From: Devosia sp.
GTDB lineage: Bacteria > Pseudomonadota > Alphaproteobacteria > Rhizobiales > Devosiaceae
Length of the DNA stretch: 64,000 nt
Reading direction: 5' to 3'
Assembly: GCA_015657675.1 (NCBI GenBank)
Contig: JACDQI010000158.1
Coordinates: forward strand, 1 to 64,000
Of this stretch, positions 26,431 through 35,217 are shown piece by piece. A program made the translations under genes and the position numbers. A model generated the notes under the pieces. That model was not told the DNA's origin. It saw only the letters and a program-made list of their open reading frames with translations, and searched no databases. The first letter of the stretch is position 1; the number at the start of each line of letters is the position of its first letter.

Positions 26431-27774
26431 TCAGTGTCCGCTCAGGAAACGGTTGATGCTTTCGGCGGCATCGCGGCCTTCGGCCACGGCCGTCACGGTG
26501 AGGTCGTCGCCGCCGGTGGCGCAGTCGCCGCCGGCCCAGACCTTGGCGAGCGAAGTGCGACCCTCGGCATCGACCGCGATCTTGCCGCCCGCCAGTTCGA
26601 CGCCGTCGCCATCGCTGGACAGGGTCTGGCCGATGGCCTTGAAGATCTGGTCGCAGGCGATGGTGGTGGTTTCGCCGGTGGCTTTCAGGGCACCGGCCTC
26701 GTCGAGTGCCATGTAGCTGAGCTCGAGACCGGAGACGCGACCATCGGTGGTCAGCACCCGCTTGGGCGCCAGCCAGTGGCGGATGGTGACGCCCTTGGCG
26801 GCGGCCAGATCCTGCTCGAATTCAGAGGCATTCATCTGCGCCTTGCCGCGGCGGTAGACCATGGTCACCTGCTCGGCACCCAGTAGCTTGGACTGCACGG
26901 CCGCATCGACCGCGGTCATGCCGCCGCCGATCACCACCACGCGGCGGCCGATCGGCAGCGATGAGAGGTCGCTGGCCTGGCGCAGGTCGGCGATGAAGTT
27001 GATGGCGTCGTCGACGCCGACGGCATTTTCGCCTTCGGCCCGCAGCGCGTTGACGCCGCCCAGGCCCATACCGAGGAATACAGCGTCATATTTCTCCGTC
27101 AGATCGGCGAGGGAGAAATCCTTGCCCAGCGCCTTGCCGGTCTGGATGTCGATGCCGCCGATGGCGGTCACATAGTCGACCTCGGCCTGCGCGAAGTCGT
27201 CGGTGCTCTTGTAGCTGGCAATGCCATATTCATTGAGGCCGCCGGCCTTGGGCCGCGCATCGAACACGGTGACAGTGTGGCCGTGCATCGAGAGGCGGTG
27301 CGCACAGGCAAGGCCCGCCGGGCCGGCGCCGACGATGGCCACCTGCTTGCCGGTTTCGGCGCCGCGCTCGAAGAACTGCACGTCCTTTTGCATGGCGACA
27401 TCGGTGGCGTAGCGCTGCAGCTGGCCGATCTTGACCGGCTTGCCCTCCGCCGCCTCACGCACGCAGGCCTCTTCGCAGAGCTGCTCGGTGGGGCAGACGC
27501 GGGCGCACATGCCGCCCAGGATGTTCTGCTCGAAAATGGTCTCGGCCGCGCCGAGCGGGTTGTCCGTGACGATTTCGCGGATGAACAGCGGAATGTCGAT
27601 GGAGGTCGGACAGGCGGTCATGCACGGCGCATCGTAGCAGAAGTAGCAGCGATCCGCCTCGACGATGGCCTCGTGATGGGTCAGTGGCGGGTGCAGATCC
27701 GAGAAATTCTCGGCGTACTGCTCGGGCGCCAGGCGCCCCGCTACGATGCCGTCCTTGAGCAAACCCTGCACCAT
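26431..27774 (-). CDS. preT: NAD-dependent dihydropyrimidine dehydrogenase subunit PreT
   Basis: A 447-residue flavoprotein that passes electrons from NAD(P)H to PreA. The N-terminal part has GltD-like cysteine clusters (CYFCYDAPCMTACPTSID and MCARVCPTEQLCEEAC). An FAD-binding motif (VAIVGAGPAGLACAHRL, about 148-165) and a second dinucleotide fold (VVVIGGGMTAVDAAV) follow. AAGGAGGG lies 9 bases before the ATG at 27774. A RutR-like operator is 58-73 bases upstream, linking this locus to the operon at 8.8-18.8 kb. Confidence 0.94.
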   Translation of the reverse strand: MVQGLLKDGIVAGRLAPEQYAENFSDLHPPLTHHEAIVEADRCYFCYDAPCMTACPTSIDIPLFIREIVTDNPLGAAETIFEQNILGGMCARVCPTEQLCEEACVREAAEGKPVKIGQLQRYATDVAMQKDVQFFERGAETGKQVAIVGAGPAGLACAHRLSMHGHTVTVFDARPKAGGLNEYGIASYKSTDDFAQAEVDYVTAIGGIDIQTGKALGKDFSLADLTEKYDAVFLGMGLGGVNALRAEGENAVGVDDAINFIADLRQASDLSSLPIGRRVVVIGGGMTAVDAAVQSKLLGAEQVTMVYRRGKAQMNASEFEQDLAAAKGVTIRHWLAPKRVLTTDGRVSGLELSYMALDEAGALKATGETTTIACDQIFKAIGQTLSSDGDGVELAGGKIAVDAEGRTSLAKVWAGGDCATGGDDLTVTAVAEGRDAAESINRFLSGH

Positions 27775-27831
27775 GGTTCCATGCCCTCCTTAGACCCATT
27801 CCAGAAAATGAGGCTAACCCCGGTCAGAAAT

Positions 27832-27847
27832 TTTATCAATTGGTCAA
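27832..27847. promoter_or_regulatory. RutR-like operator upstream of preT
   Basis: TTTATCA-AT-TGGTCAA. The right half matches the RutR consensus exactly and the left half in 5 of 7 positions. Its reverse complement shares the core TTTGACCA(A/G)TTG with the site at 18838-18853. Confidence 0.7.
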
Positions 27848-28024
27848 AATTGGACTTTTTCACTCCGTACGCCGTCGCGCCGATCACTTTTTTTCGAACG
27901 ACGGACCTTGGTCTGAGTCTAGCGGTCCGATCGCGCTAAGCCGCTGAGTCTTCGACGAGAACTCGACAGTAGGGCCGACAATGGGGTGATGCACCCGGGC
28001 AACAGTTCCACTTGAAACAGTCCC

Positions 28025-28045
28025 GTTCATATTCAGTTCATATTC
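28025..28045 (+). promoter_or_regulatory. 11-base-period direct repeat upstream of the RlpA-like gene
   Basis: GTTCATATTC occurs twice, at 28025-28034 and 28036-28045. An 11-base step suits tandem binding by an OmpR-type response regulator. The same bases also read GTTC-N7-GTTC, the alphaproteobacterial LexA box pattern. Which of the two applies cannot be told from sequence. Confidence 0.45.
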
Positions 28046-28101
28046 TCGCCCCATCCGGCCGGCATCTCGCGCCCGTTCGTAAACTTCAGTGAGATAGTAG
28101 C

Positions 28102-28452
28102 TTGCATAAAAACATCGTTGTGATCGCCGGCCTGGTGATGGCTATGACTTCCACCACCGGGGCGTTTGCCGGCGATCAATGCGGCGGGGCATCCTGGTAT
28201 TCGCTACCAGGCAACCGCACGGCGAGCGGGGACCGGATGAACCCCAGCGCCATGACCGCGGCTCACAAGACCCTTCCCTTCGGCACCAAGGTGCGCGTCG
28301 TGGATCAGCGGACTGGTAAGTCGATCCTGGTCACGATCAATGACCGGGGCCCGTTTGTGCGGGGCCGGATCATCGATCTCTCCAAGGCGGCAGCCACCAA
28401 GCTCGGCTTCCGCAATGCCGGCCACACCAAGGTCTGCATCGAACGGGTCTAA
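28102..28452 (+). CDS. RlpA-like secreted double-psi beta-barrel protein
   Basis: A 116-residue protein with a signal peptide (cleavage near AFA-GDQ) and an RlpA-like domain: GGASWYSLPGNRTASGDRMN, LPFGTKVRVVDQ and VTINDRGPFVRGRIIDLS. RlpA-type enzymes are lytic transglycosylases or septal peptidoglycan-binding proteins; the short form lacks a SPOR domain. The best start is TTG at 28102, since the signal peptide needs these first residues. A clear terminator follows, so it is a single-gene unit. Confidence 0.78.
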   Translation: MHKNIVVIAGLVMAMTSTTGAFAGDQCGGASWYSLPGNRTASGDRMNPSAMTAAHKTLPFGTKVRVVDQRTGKSILVTINDRGPFVRGRIIDLSKAAATKLGFRNAGHTKVCIERV

Positions 28453-28471
28453 CCAGACCTCGTCGCAAATC

Positions 28472-28510
28472 AGAGGGTCACCCGATGCATGCGGGTGGCC
28501 CTCTTCATTT
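28472..28510 (+). terminator. rho-independent terminator after the RlpA-like gene
   Basis: The stem AGAGGGTCACCCG / CGGGTGGCCCTCT has a 7-base loop and is followed by TCATTTTA. Confidence 0.8.
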
Positions 28511-28571
28511 TAGCGGCCTTGACCGACGGGGCTCAGACGGTCACCTCTCTTCCCAAACAGGAGAGATTGCC

Positions 28572-30365
28572 GTGCCGATTGCCAGCTGGCCCGAGAGTGC
28601 CCCCGACCTGATCGACGTTGCCGCCGGCCGCAAACCAGCGGACCTGGTGGTCCGCAACGGCCAGTGGGTCAACGTGCATTCAGGCGAGATCATCGGCGGG
28701 ATGGACGTGGCCATCATCGCCGGGCGGTTCGCCGCCATTGCCGATGATCTCTCGTACGCCATCGGACCCCAGACGAAAGTGATCGACGCCGCCGGCCGCT
28801 ACATGGTGCCGGGGCTCTGCGACGGGCACATGCATGTGGAAAGCGGCATGGTCACCGTCACCGAGTTCGCCCGCGCGGTGATCCCGCATGGCACCACCTC
28901 GATGTTCATCGACCCGCACGAGATCGCCAATGTGCTCGGCGCAAAAGGCGTGCGGCTGATGCATGACGAGGCCATGGCGCAACCGATCAACGTCTTCGTG
29001 CAGGCACCGAGTTGCGTGCCATCGGCGCCCGGCCTCGAGACGCCTGGCGCGACGCTCTCGGCCGAGGAAGTGGCGCAGATGATGGCCTGGCCCAACATCA
29101 TCGGGCTGGGCGAGATGATGAACTTCCCCGGGGTCATCGCCAAGGATCCCAAGATGCTGGCCGAGATCGCGGCGACGCAGCGGGCCGGCAAGACCGTAGG
29201 CGGGCATTATGCGGCGACCGACCTCGGCAAGCCCTTCGCCGCCTATGTGGCGGGCGGTCCGGCGGACGATCACGAGGGCACCCGCAAGGAAGACGCCATC
29301 GCCCGGGTACGCAACGGCATGCGGTCCATGCTGCGGCTCGGCTCGGCCTGGTTCGACGTCGCCGCGCAGGTCAAAGCCATCACCGAGGACGGGCTGGACA
29401 GCCGCAATTTCGTACTCTGCACCGATGACAGCCATTCGGGCACGCTGGTGCGTGAGGGGCACATGGACCGCGTGGTGCGCCACGCCATCGCGCATGGCCT
29501 CAAACCCCTCACCGCCATCCAGATGGCGACACTCAACACGGCAACGCATTTCGGGCTGGAACGCGAGCTCGGCTCGATCACCCCGGGCCGCCGCGCCGAT
29601 CTGATCCTAACCTCCGATCTCGCAGCGCTGCCGATCGAGCTGGTGATCGCGCATGGTCAGGTGATGGCCGAGAACGGCGTGCTGACGGCCGATATGCCGG
29701 CCTGGGACTATCCCGACTACGCCCGCAAGACCGTTAATCTCGGCAAGACCTATGCGGCTGGCGACTTTGCCATCACGGCGCCCGCCGGCCGCAATGCCGT
29801 CACTGCACGCGTCATCGGCGTCATCGAAAACCAGGCCGGGACCCGGGCCCTGGAAAAGACCCTGCCGGTGGAGGACGGGTTCGTCGCCATGGATCGCGGC
29901 GACGACGTCTGCCAAATCGCGCTGGTCGAGCGGCATCGCGGCACCGGCACCGCGGTCAACGCGCTGGTCTCGGGTTTTGGCTACAACGTCGACTGCGCCG
30001 TTGCTTCAACCGTGGCGCATGACAGCCACCACATGATCGTGGTCGGCACCAATCGCGAGGACATGGCGCTTGCCGCCAACCGGCTCGGCGAGGTCGGGGG
30101 CGGCGCCATCGTCGTTTCCAAGGGCAAGGTGTTGGCGCTGGTCGAGCTGCCAATCGCCGGGCTGATGTCGGACGAACGGGCCGAGATCGTCGCCCGCAAG
30201 GCCGACCGGCTGGTCGAGGCGATGCGCGAGTGCGGCTGCACCCTCAACAACGCCTATATGCAGCACTCACTGCTGACCCTGGTGGTGATCCCGGAACTGC
30301 GCATCTCTGACAAGGGCCTGGTCGATGTGCGCACCTTCGAGACGGTCGATCTCTTCGTGAACTGA
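28572..30365 (+). CDS. ade: adenine deaminase
   Basis: A 597-residue amidohydrolase converting adenine to hypoxanthine and ammonia. The His-x-His metal pair is in GLCDGHMHVESGM, followed by HGTTSMFIDPHEIANV, GGHYAA and CTDDSHSG with the metal-binding Asp. The C-terminal adenine-deaminase domain holds ASTVAHDSHHMIVVG. I place the start at the GTG at 28572, where CAGGAGA lies upstream; the open frame extends into the preceding terminator but that part is not coding. It is a purine-salvage enzyme close to the pyrimidine genes, though separately transcribed. Confidence 0.93.
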   Translation: MPIASWPESAPDLIDVAAGRKPADLVVRNGQWVNVHSGEIIGGMDVAIIAGRFAAIADDLSYAIGPQTKVIDAAGRYMVPGLCDGHMHVESGMVTVTEFARAVIPHGTTSMFIDPHEIANVLGAKGVRLMHDEAMAQPINVFVQAPSCVPSAPGLETPGATLSAEEVAQMMAWPNIIGLGEMMNFPGVIAKDPKMLAEIAATQRAGKTVGGHYAATDLGKPFAAYVAGGPADDHEGTRKEDAIARVRNGMRSMLRLGSAWFDVAAQVKAITEDGLDSRNFVLCTDDSHSGTLVREGHMDRVVRHAIAHGLKPLTAIQMATLNTATHFGLERELGSITPGRRADLILTSDLAALPIELVIAHGQVMAENGVLTADMPAWDYPDYARKTVNLGKTYAAGDFAITAPAGRNAVTARVIGVIENQAGTRALEKTLPVEDGFVAMDRGDDVCQIALVERHRGTGTAVNALVSGFGYNVDCAVASTVAHDSHHMIVVGTNREDMALAANRLGEVGGGAIVVSKGKVLALVELPIAGLMSDERAEIVARKADRLVEAMRECGCTLNNAYMQHSLLTLVVIPELRISDKGLVDVRTFETVDLFVN

Positions 30366-30391
30366 GGGCCGCCCCCAGGGGGAGGCGGCCC
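30366..30391. terminator. GC-rich hairpin between ade and the DUF1127 gene
   Basis: The stem GGGCCGCC / GGCGGCCC follows the ade stop codon directly. There is no T-run, so it is at best a weak terminator. Confidence 0.4.
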
Positions 30392-30417
30392 GGCCCGAGG
30401 TTGGGATCCCGGGCAAC

Positions 30418-30564
30418 TCAGCGACCGCGGACGCGGCGGCCGATTTCGGTGCGGTCGACGCCCATGTCCCTGAGCAGGTGGTCATCCATCTGCTGCATGC
30501 GGGCGACATCGACCTTGGACTGCAGCCAGGTGCGGAACAGGTAGGCGAGGTTCTGGCGGGGCAT
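30418..30564 (-). CDS. DUF1127 small protein
   Basis: A 48-residue, Arg-rich protein: QNLAYLFRTWLQSKVDVARM, then MDDHLLRDMGVDRTEIGRRV. The DHLLRDMGVDRTEI core is the DUF1127 signature. Proteins of this family in Alphaproteobacteria bind RNA or take part in phosphate and C1/C2 metabolism. AAAGGA lies 9 bases before the ATG. The frame continues upstream, but homology starts at this ATG. Confidence 0.8.
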   Translation of the reverse strand: MPRQNLAYLFRTWLQSKVDVARMQQMDDHLLRDMGVDRTEIGRRVRGR

Positions 30565-30767
30565 GATCTGATCCTTTTCAGAAGCGCAAAGCTCCGCCGT
30601 TGGCGGACACGGCCCACCTTCGAAGCTCTTGCGGTTGATGTTTTGGCGCTTTGCTTGCCGGAAACTGGTCGCTGGTCCGGCGGTCAAATCGACATCTGTT
30701 TCTTGCGCCTTTGCGCCGATGCCCGCTACAACCGGGTTCGCAATGCATTTTTCAGAAATGAAATGTG

Positions 30768-31652
30768 ATGGACGCAAGCGGCGCCGATATTTCCTGGGAT
30801 GACCTGCGGCTGTTTCTCGATGTTGCACGACTGGGCGGGCTCAGTGCCGCGACGGCAACAACCGGGCTTTCCGCAGCGACGCTCGGCCGGCGGGTGACCG
30901 CGCTCGAGCGGCAGATCGGCGAGCCGCTGTTTGTCCGCAGCCAGTCCGGCTACCAGCTGACCGGGGCTGGAGAGCAGTTGCTCGAGCGCGCCGCGGATGT
31001 GGAAGCCGCCATGCGCGGTCTGGTGCGCTGGCGGAACGGCAATGTCGGCGAACGCATCGTGCGGCTCTCGGCGGGATCATGGACCTCGCATTTCGTCGCC
31101 ACCGCCATCGGCGCGCTGTGGAACGTCGAGGATGGTATTCGCGTCGAGTTCCTCACTGCTGACGCCAAGGTGGATATCGGCCGCCGCGCCGCCGATATCG
31201 GCATCCGCTCGCGGCGCCCGACCGAACCCAACCTCGCCGGCCAGCGCGTCGGCACCGTAACCTATGCGCTTTATTCGGGCCGCAAGCTGATCAACGGGGT
31301 CGCCGCCGGCATGTTTATCGGCCTCACCGGCGAGGCAGGCAACAGCGCCTCCGCACGCTGGCTGATGGCACATAATGGCGATCGCATCGGCGGGCGCGGC
31401 AACGATGTGCATTCGGTCCGCGAGATGGTGGCGGCGGGAGCGGGTCTTTCGATCTTTCCCTGCTTTGTCGGCGACAGCGATCCGCGCCTCGTGCGTATCG
31501 CGCAGCCGATCACGGAGCTCGAAACCGAGCAGTGGCTGGTCACCCATCACGAGGAACGGCATCGGCCGGAAGTGCGCATGGTGGCCGACCGCGTTGCCGC
31601 CGTGCTGCGCGAAAACGCGCCGCTGTTTCGCGGCGAACTCAGGCGCCCCTAG
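30768..31652 (+). CDS. LysR-family transcriptional regulator
   Basis: A regulator of about 294 residues. The N-terminal winged helix (WDDLRLFLDVARLGGLSAAT, then LSAATLGRRVTALERQIGEPL) is typical of LysR proteins. The effector domain follows (VRLSAGSWTSHFVATAIGAL; MVAAGAGLSIFPCFVGD). No divergent metabolic gene stands next to it, so the target is unknown. I take the ATG at 30768 rather than the GTG just before it. Confidence 0.82.
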   Translation: MDASGADISWDDLRLFLDVARLGGLSAATATTGLSAATLGRRVTALERQIGEPLFVRSQSGYQLTGAGEQLLERAADVEAAMRGLVRWRNGNVGERIVRLSAGSWTSHFVATAIGALWNVEDGIRVEFLTADAKVDIGRRAADIGIRSRRPTEPNLAGQRVGTVTYALYSGRKLINGVAAGMFIGLTGEAGNSASARWLMAHNGDRIGGRGNDVHSVREMVAAGAGLSIFPCFVGDSDPRLVRIAQPITELETEQWLVTHHEERHRPEVRMVADRVAAVLRENAPLFRGELRRP

Positions 31653-31722
31653 GGTAAGGCTGCGTAAACGCTGGCCCTGCTAGAGTTCTGGCGGGGAATG
31701 CAATTGCCGGGGGGGTCGGGCC

Positions 31723-32274
31723 ATGTTCAAAGCCACAGCCTATGTCGTGGGACCGACCGATGGACCGGGCGCTGCCGTGTCGGACATGGCGCGCAATATC
31801 GGTTTCGAGACAGTTTTGCCGTTTGCCGGCCCGGCCGTCGCCGAGCAGCAGACGGCCCGCACGCCGCTGATCTTCTTCCTTTTCGCGGCGGTCGAGAACC
31901 TCGCGCTGCTGCGCAACACGGCCGAGAGCATTCGTCACTTCCCCAGCCGGCGGCTGCGCATGCTGCCGCTGGTCTATTTTTCCGAGAGCCCGTCTCCGGA
32001 GGTCATCCAGGCCTGCATCGGCATGGGTTTTGATGACGTGCTGACACTGCCCTTCACCCGTGAGCGGGTGGTGGAGCGACTGACGCGGCAGGTGAACCGC
32101 TCGCTCGTCTACTACGAGACGCCGACCTATTTCGGCCCCGACCGGCGCCGTGGCACGACCCCGACGGCCGAAGAACGGCGCAACGCCATTGCCAATCGCG
32201 TCCGGCGCTTCGAGATCGTCCGCACTGTCAGTTCAGGCGTCAGTATCTTGCGGGACGACGCGCGCGCTGCCTGA
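31723..32274 (+). CDS. receiver-like protein of unknown function
   Basis: A 183-residue protein. Residues about 5-125 alternate hydrophobic strands and helices as in a CheY fold (PLIFFLFAAVENLALLRNT; MLPLVYFSESPSPEVIQACI; GFDDVLTLPFTRERVVERL), ending with the usual P-F motif. The phospho-acceptor Asp is not obvious, so it may be a pseudo-receiver. The C-terminal part has YFGPDRRRG and a basic helix. I cannot assign a partner. Confidence 0.6.
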   Translation: MFKATAYVVGPTDGPGAAVSDMARNIGFETVLPFAGPAVAEQQTARTPLIFFLFAAVENLALLRNTAESIRHFPSRRLRMLPLVYFSESPSPEVIQACIGMGFDDVLTLPFTRERVVERLTRQVNRSLVYYETPTYFGPDRRRGTTPTAEERRNAIANRVRRFEIVRTVSSGVSILRDDARAA

Positions 32275-32303
32275 GTCTGCGGCAGGTCGTGCAACGTTAC
32301 CAT

Positions 32304-32322
32304 GGCCGGAAATCCGGCCTTT
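32304..32322 (+). terminator. short hairpin terminator after the receiver-like gene
   Basis: The stem GGCCGG / CCGGCC has an AAAT loop and is followed by TTTAT. Confidence 0.5.
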
Positions 32323-32390
32323 ATCGTCTTGTGCCGATGGCTCAAACTGACTAGTTTCCGCGCCGTAGTACAAGCGCGGGCTTCTCCCCA

Positions 32391-33569
32391 ATGAGATTCG
32401 GTCTTGAGCTGCCGCCCCATATACGGGTCTTCGGCGGCTTTCTGGTTTATTCGTTCTGCATGGGCAGCCTGCCGCCCCGTCTCCCGGACATCCAGCGCGC
32501 CATGGGTGTGGAGGAGGGCGGCCTCGGCTTCGGATTGATCGGCGCTGCCGTCGGCACGCTGATCTCGCTGAGCTTTGCCGGCCCGCTGCTGGAACGCATC
32601 GGCTATCGCCGCGCGCTGCTGACCCTCATTCCGCTGCTCTCGGTCGGCTACGCCTCAGCGAGCTTTGCCACCGGGCCGCTGGCGCTGTTTCTGCTGCTGC
32701 TGCTGCTGCCGGTCGGGCTCGTCATCGGCGGCATCGAGATCATCCTCAATCTCGAGGCCGACCGGGTCGAACATCAGCTGGGCCGGCGGATCATGAACCG
32801 CTCGCATGCCTTCTGGAGCTTCGGCATGTTCTCGGCCGGCCTGCTCTCGGCCGGCATCGCCCAGGCCGGGCTCAGCCCGCAACTGCACCTCCTCGGCATG
32901 ATCCCGATCGTTTCTCTGGCGGTCATGCTGATCCTCGGGCGCTTTGAGCCGGCGCCGGCCCGGACTGGCGGGTCGACCGAGGAAAACAAGGGCTTTGCTT
33001 TCCCCACCTTGCCGATCCTCATCCTCGTGGTGGTCACTCTCTCCGCGATGATCATGGAGGGCGCCTTCCTCGACTGGTCGGCGATCTACATGCGCGATGT
33101 GTTCTTCGTCGATCCGTTCCTCGCCGGCTTTGCCGTGGCGCTTGCAGCATTCACGCAGGCCGCCACGCGGTTTTTCGCTGATCGGTTCGTTGAGCGGTTC
33201 TCGCCTGTGTCGGTGGCACGGGTGCTGCTCAGCGTGCTCGGCCTCGGCACCCTGCTGGTGTTCTTTGCCAGTTCGGCGGCCATGGCGCTTGTCGGCTTTG
33301 CGCTGATCGGCGTCGGTACCTCGGTGTTGTTCCCGCTCGCCATGTCGGCGGCGGCGCAGCGCACGGACCGCCCGGCGGCGGCGAATGTCGCGTCGCTGGC
33401 GCAGATCTCGTTCGTCGCCTTTCTCCTCGGCCCGCCGCTCCTGGGCTTTGTCGCCGAGCATTTCGGTATCCGCTGGAGTTTCGGCTTCGGTATTCCCCTC
33501 GTCATCCTTAGTCTTGTCTTTGCCGGCGCCCTGGGCCGCAAGCCAATCCCCCATGAGGTTCCGGCATGA
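32391..33569 (+). CDS. MFS transporter, first of three paralogues
   Basis: A 392-residue protein with about 12 helices. The start GSLPPRLPDIQRAMGVEEGG, LEADRVEHQLGRRIMNRSHA in the middle and AAAQRTDRPAAANVASLAQI near the end recur almost unchanged in the next two MFS genes. The build is that of the YbjJ-like group of uncharacterised exporters. It overlaps the second paralogue by four bases (ATGA). The substrate is unknown. Confidence 0.85.
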   Translation: MRFGLELPPHIRVFGGFLVYSFCMGSLPPRLPDIQRAMGVEEGGLGFGLIGAAVGTLISLSFAGPLLERIGYRRALLTLIPLLSVGYASASFATGPLALFLLLLLLPVGLVIGGIEIILNLEADRVEHQLGRRIMNRSHAFWSFGMFSAGLLSAGIAQAGLSPQLHLLGMIPIVSLAVMLILGRFEPAPARTGGSTEENKGFAFPTLPILILVVVTLSAMIMEGAFLDWSAIYMRDVFFVDPFLAGFAVALAAFTQAATRFFADRFVERFSPVSVARVLLSVLGLGTLLVFFASSAAMALVGFALIGVGTSVLFPLAMSAAAQRTDRPAAANVASLAQISFVAFLLGPPLLGFVAEHFGIRWSFGFGIPLVILSLVFAGALGRKPIPHEVPA

Positions 33570-34741
33570 AGCAGCACCATCGAATTTTCGGCGTTTTCTT
33601 CATCTTCGCGCTGACCATGGGGGCGCTGCTGTCGCGCCTACCTGACCTGCAGTTCGAATTCGGGCTGACCGAAGGCCAGCTTGGCCTGCTGCTGCTGACC
33701 ATGTCGGTGGGCGCGCTGCTCGGGCTGACGGTTTCGAGCCCCCTGATCGAGCGGCTTGGCGCCAGGAAAACCGCCTTCATCACGGTGTTCGGCGCGTCCC
33801 TCTGCTACCTCGCCATTCCGTTCATGCCGAGCGCGCTGCTAGCGGCGCCGTTCTTTTTCATCGCCGGCATCTTTGCCGGTGCGCTCGAGATCAACGTCAA
33901 TCTCGAAACCGACCGGCATGAGGCCGTCCTCGGCTACCGGATCATGAGCCGTGCCCACGGCATGTGGAGCCTGGGGTTCTTCGTCACGGCCTTCATAGCC
34001 GCCGGGGTGCGCCAGCTCGGCATCTCCCCTGAGCTTCACATCTTCGGTGCGCTCGTGGTCGCCGGAATTGCCGGCTACTTCGTCTTTTCCAAGATCGAGA
34101 ATGCCCCGCACCGGCCCGACAGCCATGCGGGCGACATGCCGCTCGTTGCCTTCCCGACCATTGGCCTGCTGCCGCTCTGCCTGATCGGCGCGGCGCCGCT
34201 GCTCGTCGAAGGTGGCGGCATCGACTGGTCGGCCATCTACATGCGCGACGTCTTCGATGCCTCGCCGTTCCTCGGCGGCATGTCGATCACGGTGTTCTCG
34301 CTGTTCATGGCGCTGGCCCGCATCTTCATGGACCCGGTCGTTGACCGCTACTCGCCGCGTATCGTCGCCGGCACGCTGCTCGCCATTGCGGCGCTCGGGC
34401 TCGTCATCGTCGGCGTCGCGCCGAACCCCTATGTGGCGCTGTTCGGCTTCGTGCTGATGGGGCTGGGGTGTTCCTCGGTCTATCCGCTGGCCGTCTCGGC
34501 CGCGGCGCAGCGCACTGATCGGCCCGCCTCGGTCAATGTCGCTTCGCTGGGGCAGATGACTTTCGTGGTGTTCTTTGCCGGTCCGCCACTGCTCGGCTTT
34601 GTGGCGCAGAGCTTTGGCATCCGGATGTCCTATTTCGCCATCCTGCCGCTCTTGATCGCGGCATTGCTGGTGATCCGGGCGCTTGCCCCCAAGCCGGTGC
34701 CGCTCGTGACCGAACCCGAACCGCTTTCGCCGCACGGCTGA
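33566..34741 (+). CDS. MFS transporter, second of three paralogues
   Basis: A 391-residue paralogue of its neighbour with the same landmarks: GALLSRLPDLQFEFGLTEGQ, LETDRHEAVLGYRIMSRAHG, IDWSAIYMRDVF and SAAAQRTDRPASVNVASLGQ. Coupled start and stop show that the two are made together. Products of tandem duplication may form a pair or take different substrates. Confidence 0.85.
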   Translation: MKQHHRIFGVFFIFALTMGALLSRLPDLQFEFGLTEGQLGLLLLTMSVGALLGLTVSSPLIERLGARKTAFITVFGASLCYLAIPFMPSALLAAPFFFIAGIFAGALEINVNLETDRHEAVLGYRIMSRAHGMWSLGFFVTAFIAAGVRQLGISPELHIFGALVVAGIAGYFVFSKIENAPHRPDSHAGDMPLVAFPTIGLLPLCLIGAAPLLVEGGGIDWSAIYMRDVFDASPFLGGMSITVFSLFMALARIFMDPVVDRYSPRIVAGTLLAIAALGLVIVGVAPNPYVALFGFVLMGLGCSSVYPLAVSAAAQRTDRPASVNVASLGQMTFVVFFAGPPLLGFVAQSFGIRMSYFAILPLLIAALLVIRALAPKPVPLVTEPEPLSPHG

Positions 34742-34748
34742 GTGCGCC

Positions 34749-35217
34749 ATGGCCGAGTTGCCCCCCATTGTCGACCTGCGGCAATCGCCGACGGCGCTGC
34801 GGGTGCAAAGGGGAGTGATGCGTTTCCTGCGCGTGGCGCATGACTTCTGCTGCTATGCGGAAGTGCCGCTGGCCAATGGCCGTCGCGCCGACGTTGTCGG
34901 CGTCGGGCCGAAAGGCGAGATCTGGATCGTCGAGATCAAGTCCTCGCTCATCGACTTCCAGGTCGACCAGAAATGGCCGGCTACAAGGAATTCTGTGACC
35001 GGTTCTTTTTTGCCAAGCCGCCCGAACTGGACCCCGATATCTTCCCGGCCAACGAGGGGCTGATCTCGGCGGACGGACATGATGGGGCGATCCTTCGGAT
35101 GAGTGCGGATACACCGCTGCCGGCGCCCGACGAAAGGCGTTGATGCTCAAGCTGACGCGGTTGGGTGCGGACCGTATCCACACCCTGATGGACCCTGAAA
35201 CCGGTAACTTTCCTTGA
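34749..35217 (+). pseudogene. mmcB: MmcB-family DNA repair protein, two one-base frame breaks
   Basis: The start (SPTALRVQRGVMRFLRVAHD, then CYAEVPLANGRRADVVG and IWIVEIKSS) is the restriction-endonuclease-like fold of MmcB, a Caulobacter-type DNA repair protein. After FQVDQKWP the frame slips near 34977; the next frame gives YKEFCDRFFFAKPPELDPD and ISADGHDGAILRMSAD. A second slip near 35140 leads to LMLKLTRLGADRIHTLMDPE and a stop at 35215-35217. Restoring one base at each place gives a 156-residue protein of normal family length. The end overlaps the TTG start of the third MFS gene (TTGA), as expected for an intact operon. Confidence 0.82.

Larger units (their letters stand above)
27783..28101. 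other. intergenic region between preT and the RlpA-like gene
   Basis: A divergent promoter region of about 320 bases with no open frame I would call. It holds the RutR-like site at 27832-27847, an AT-rich stretch near 27885-27900, and a direct repeat at 28025-28045. Confidence 0.7.

Noticed and set aside
30366-30391. A strong terminator after ade
   Set aside because: The hairpin is good but lacks a T-run on either strand; kept only as a weak feature.
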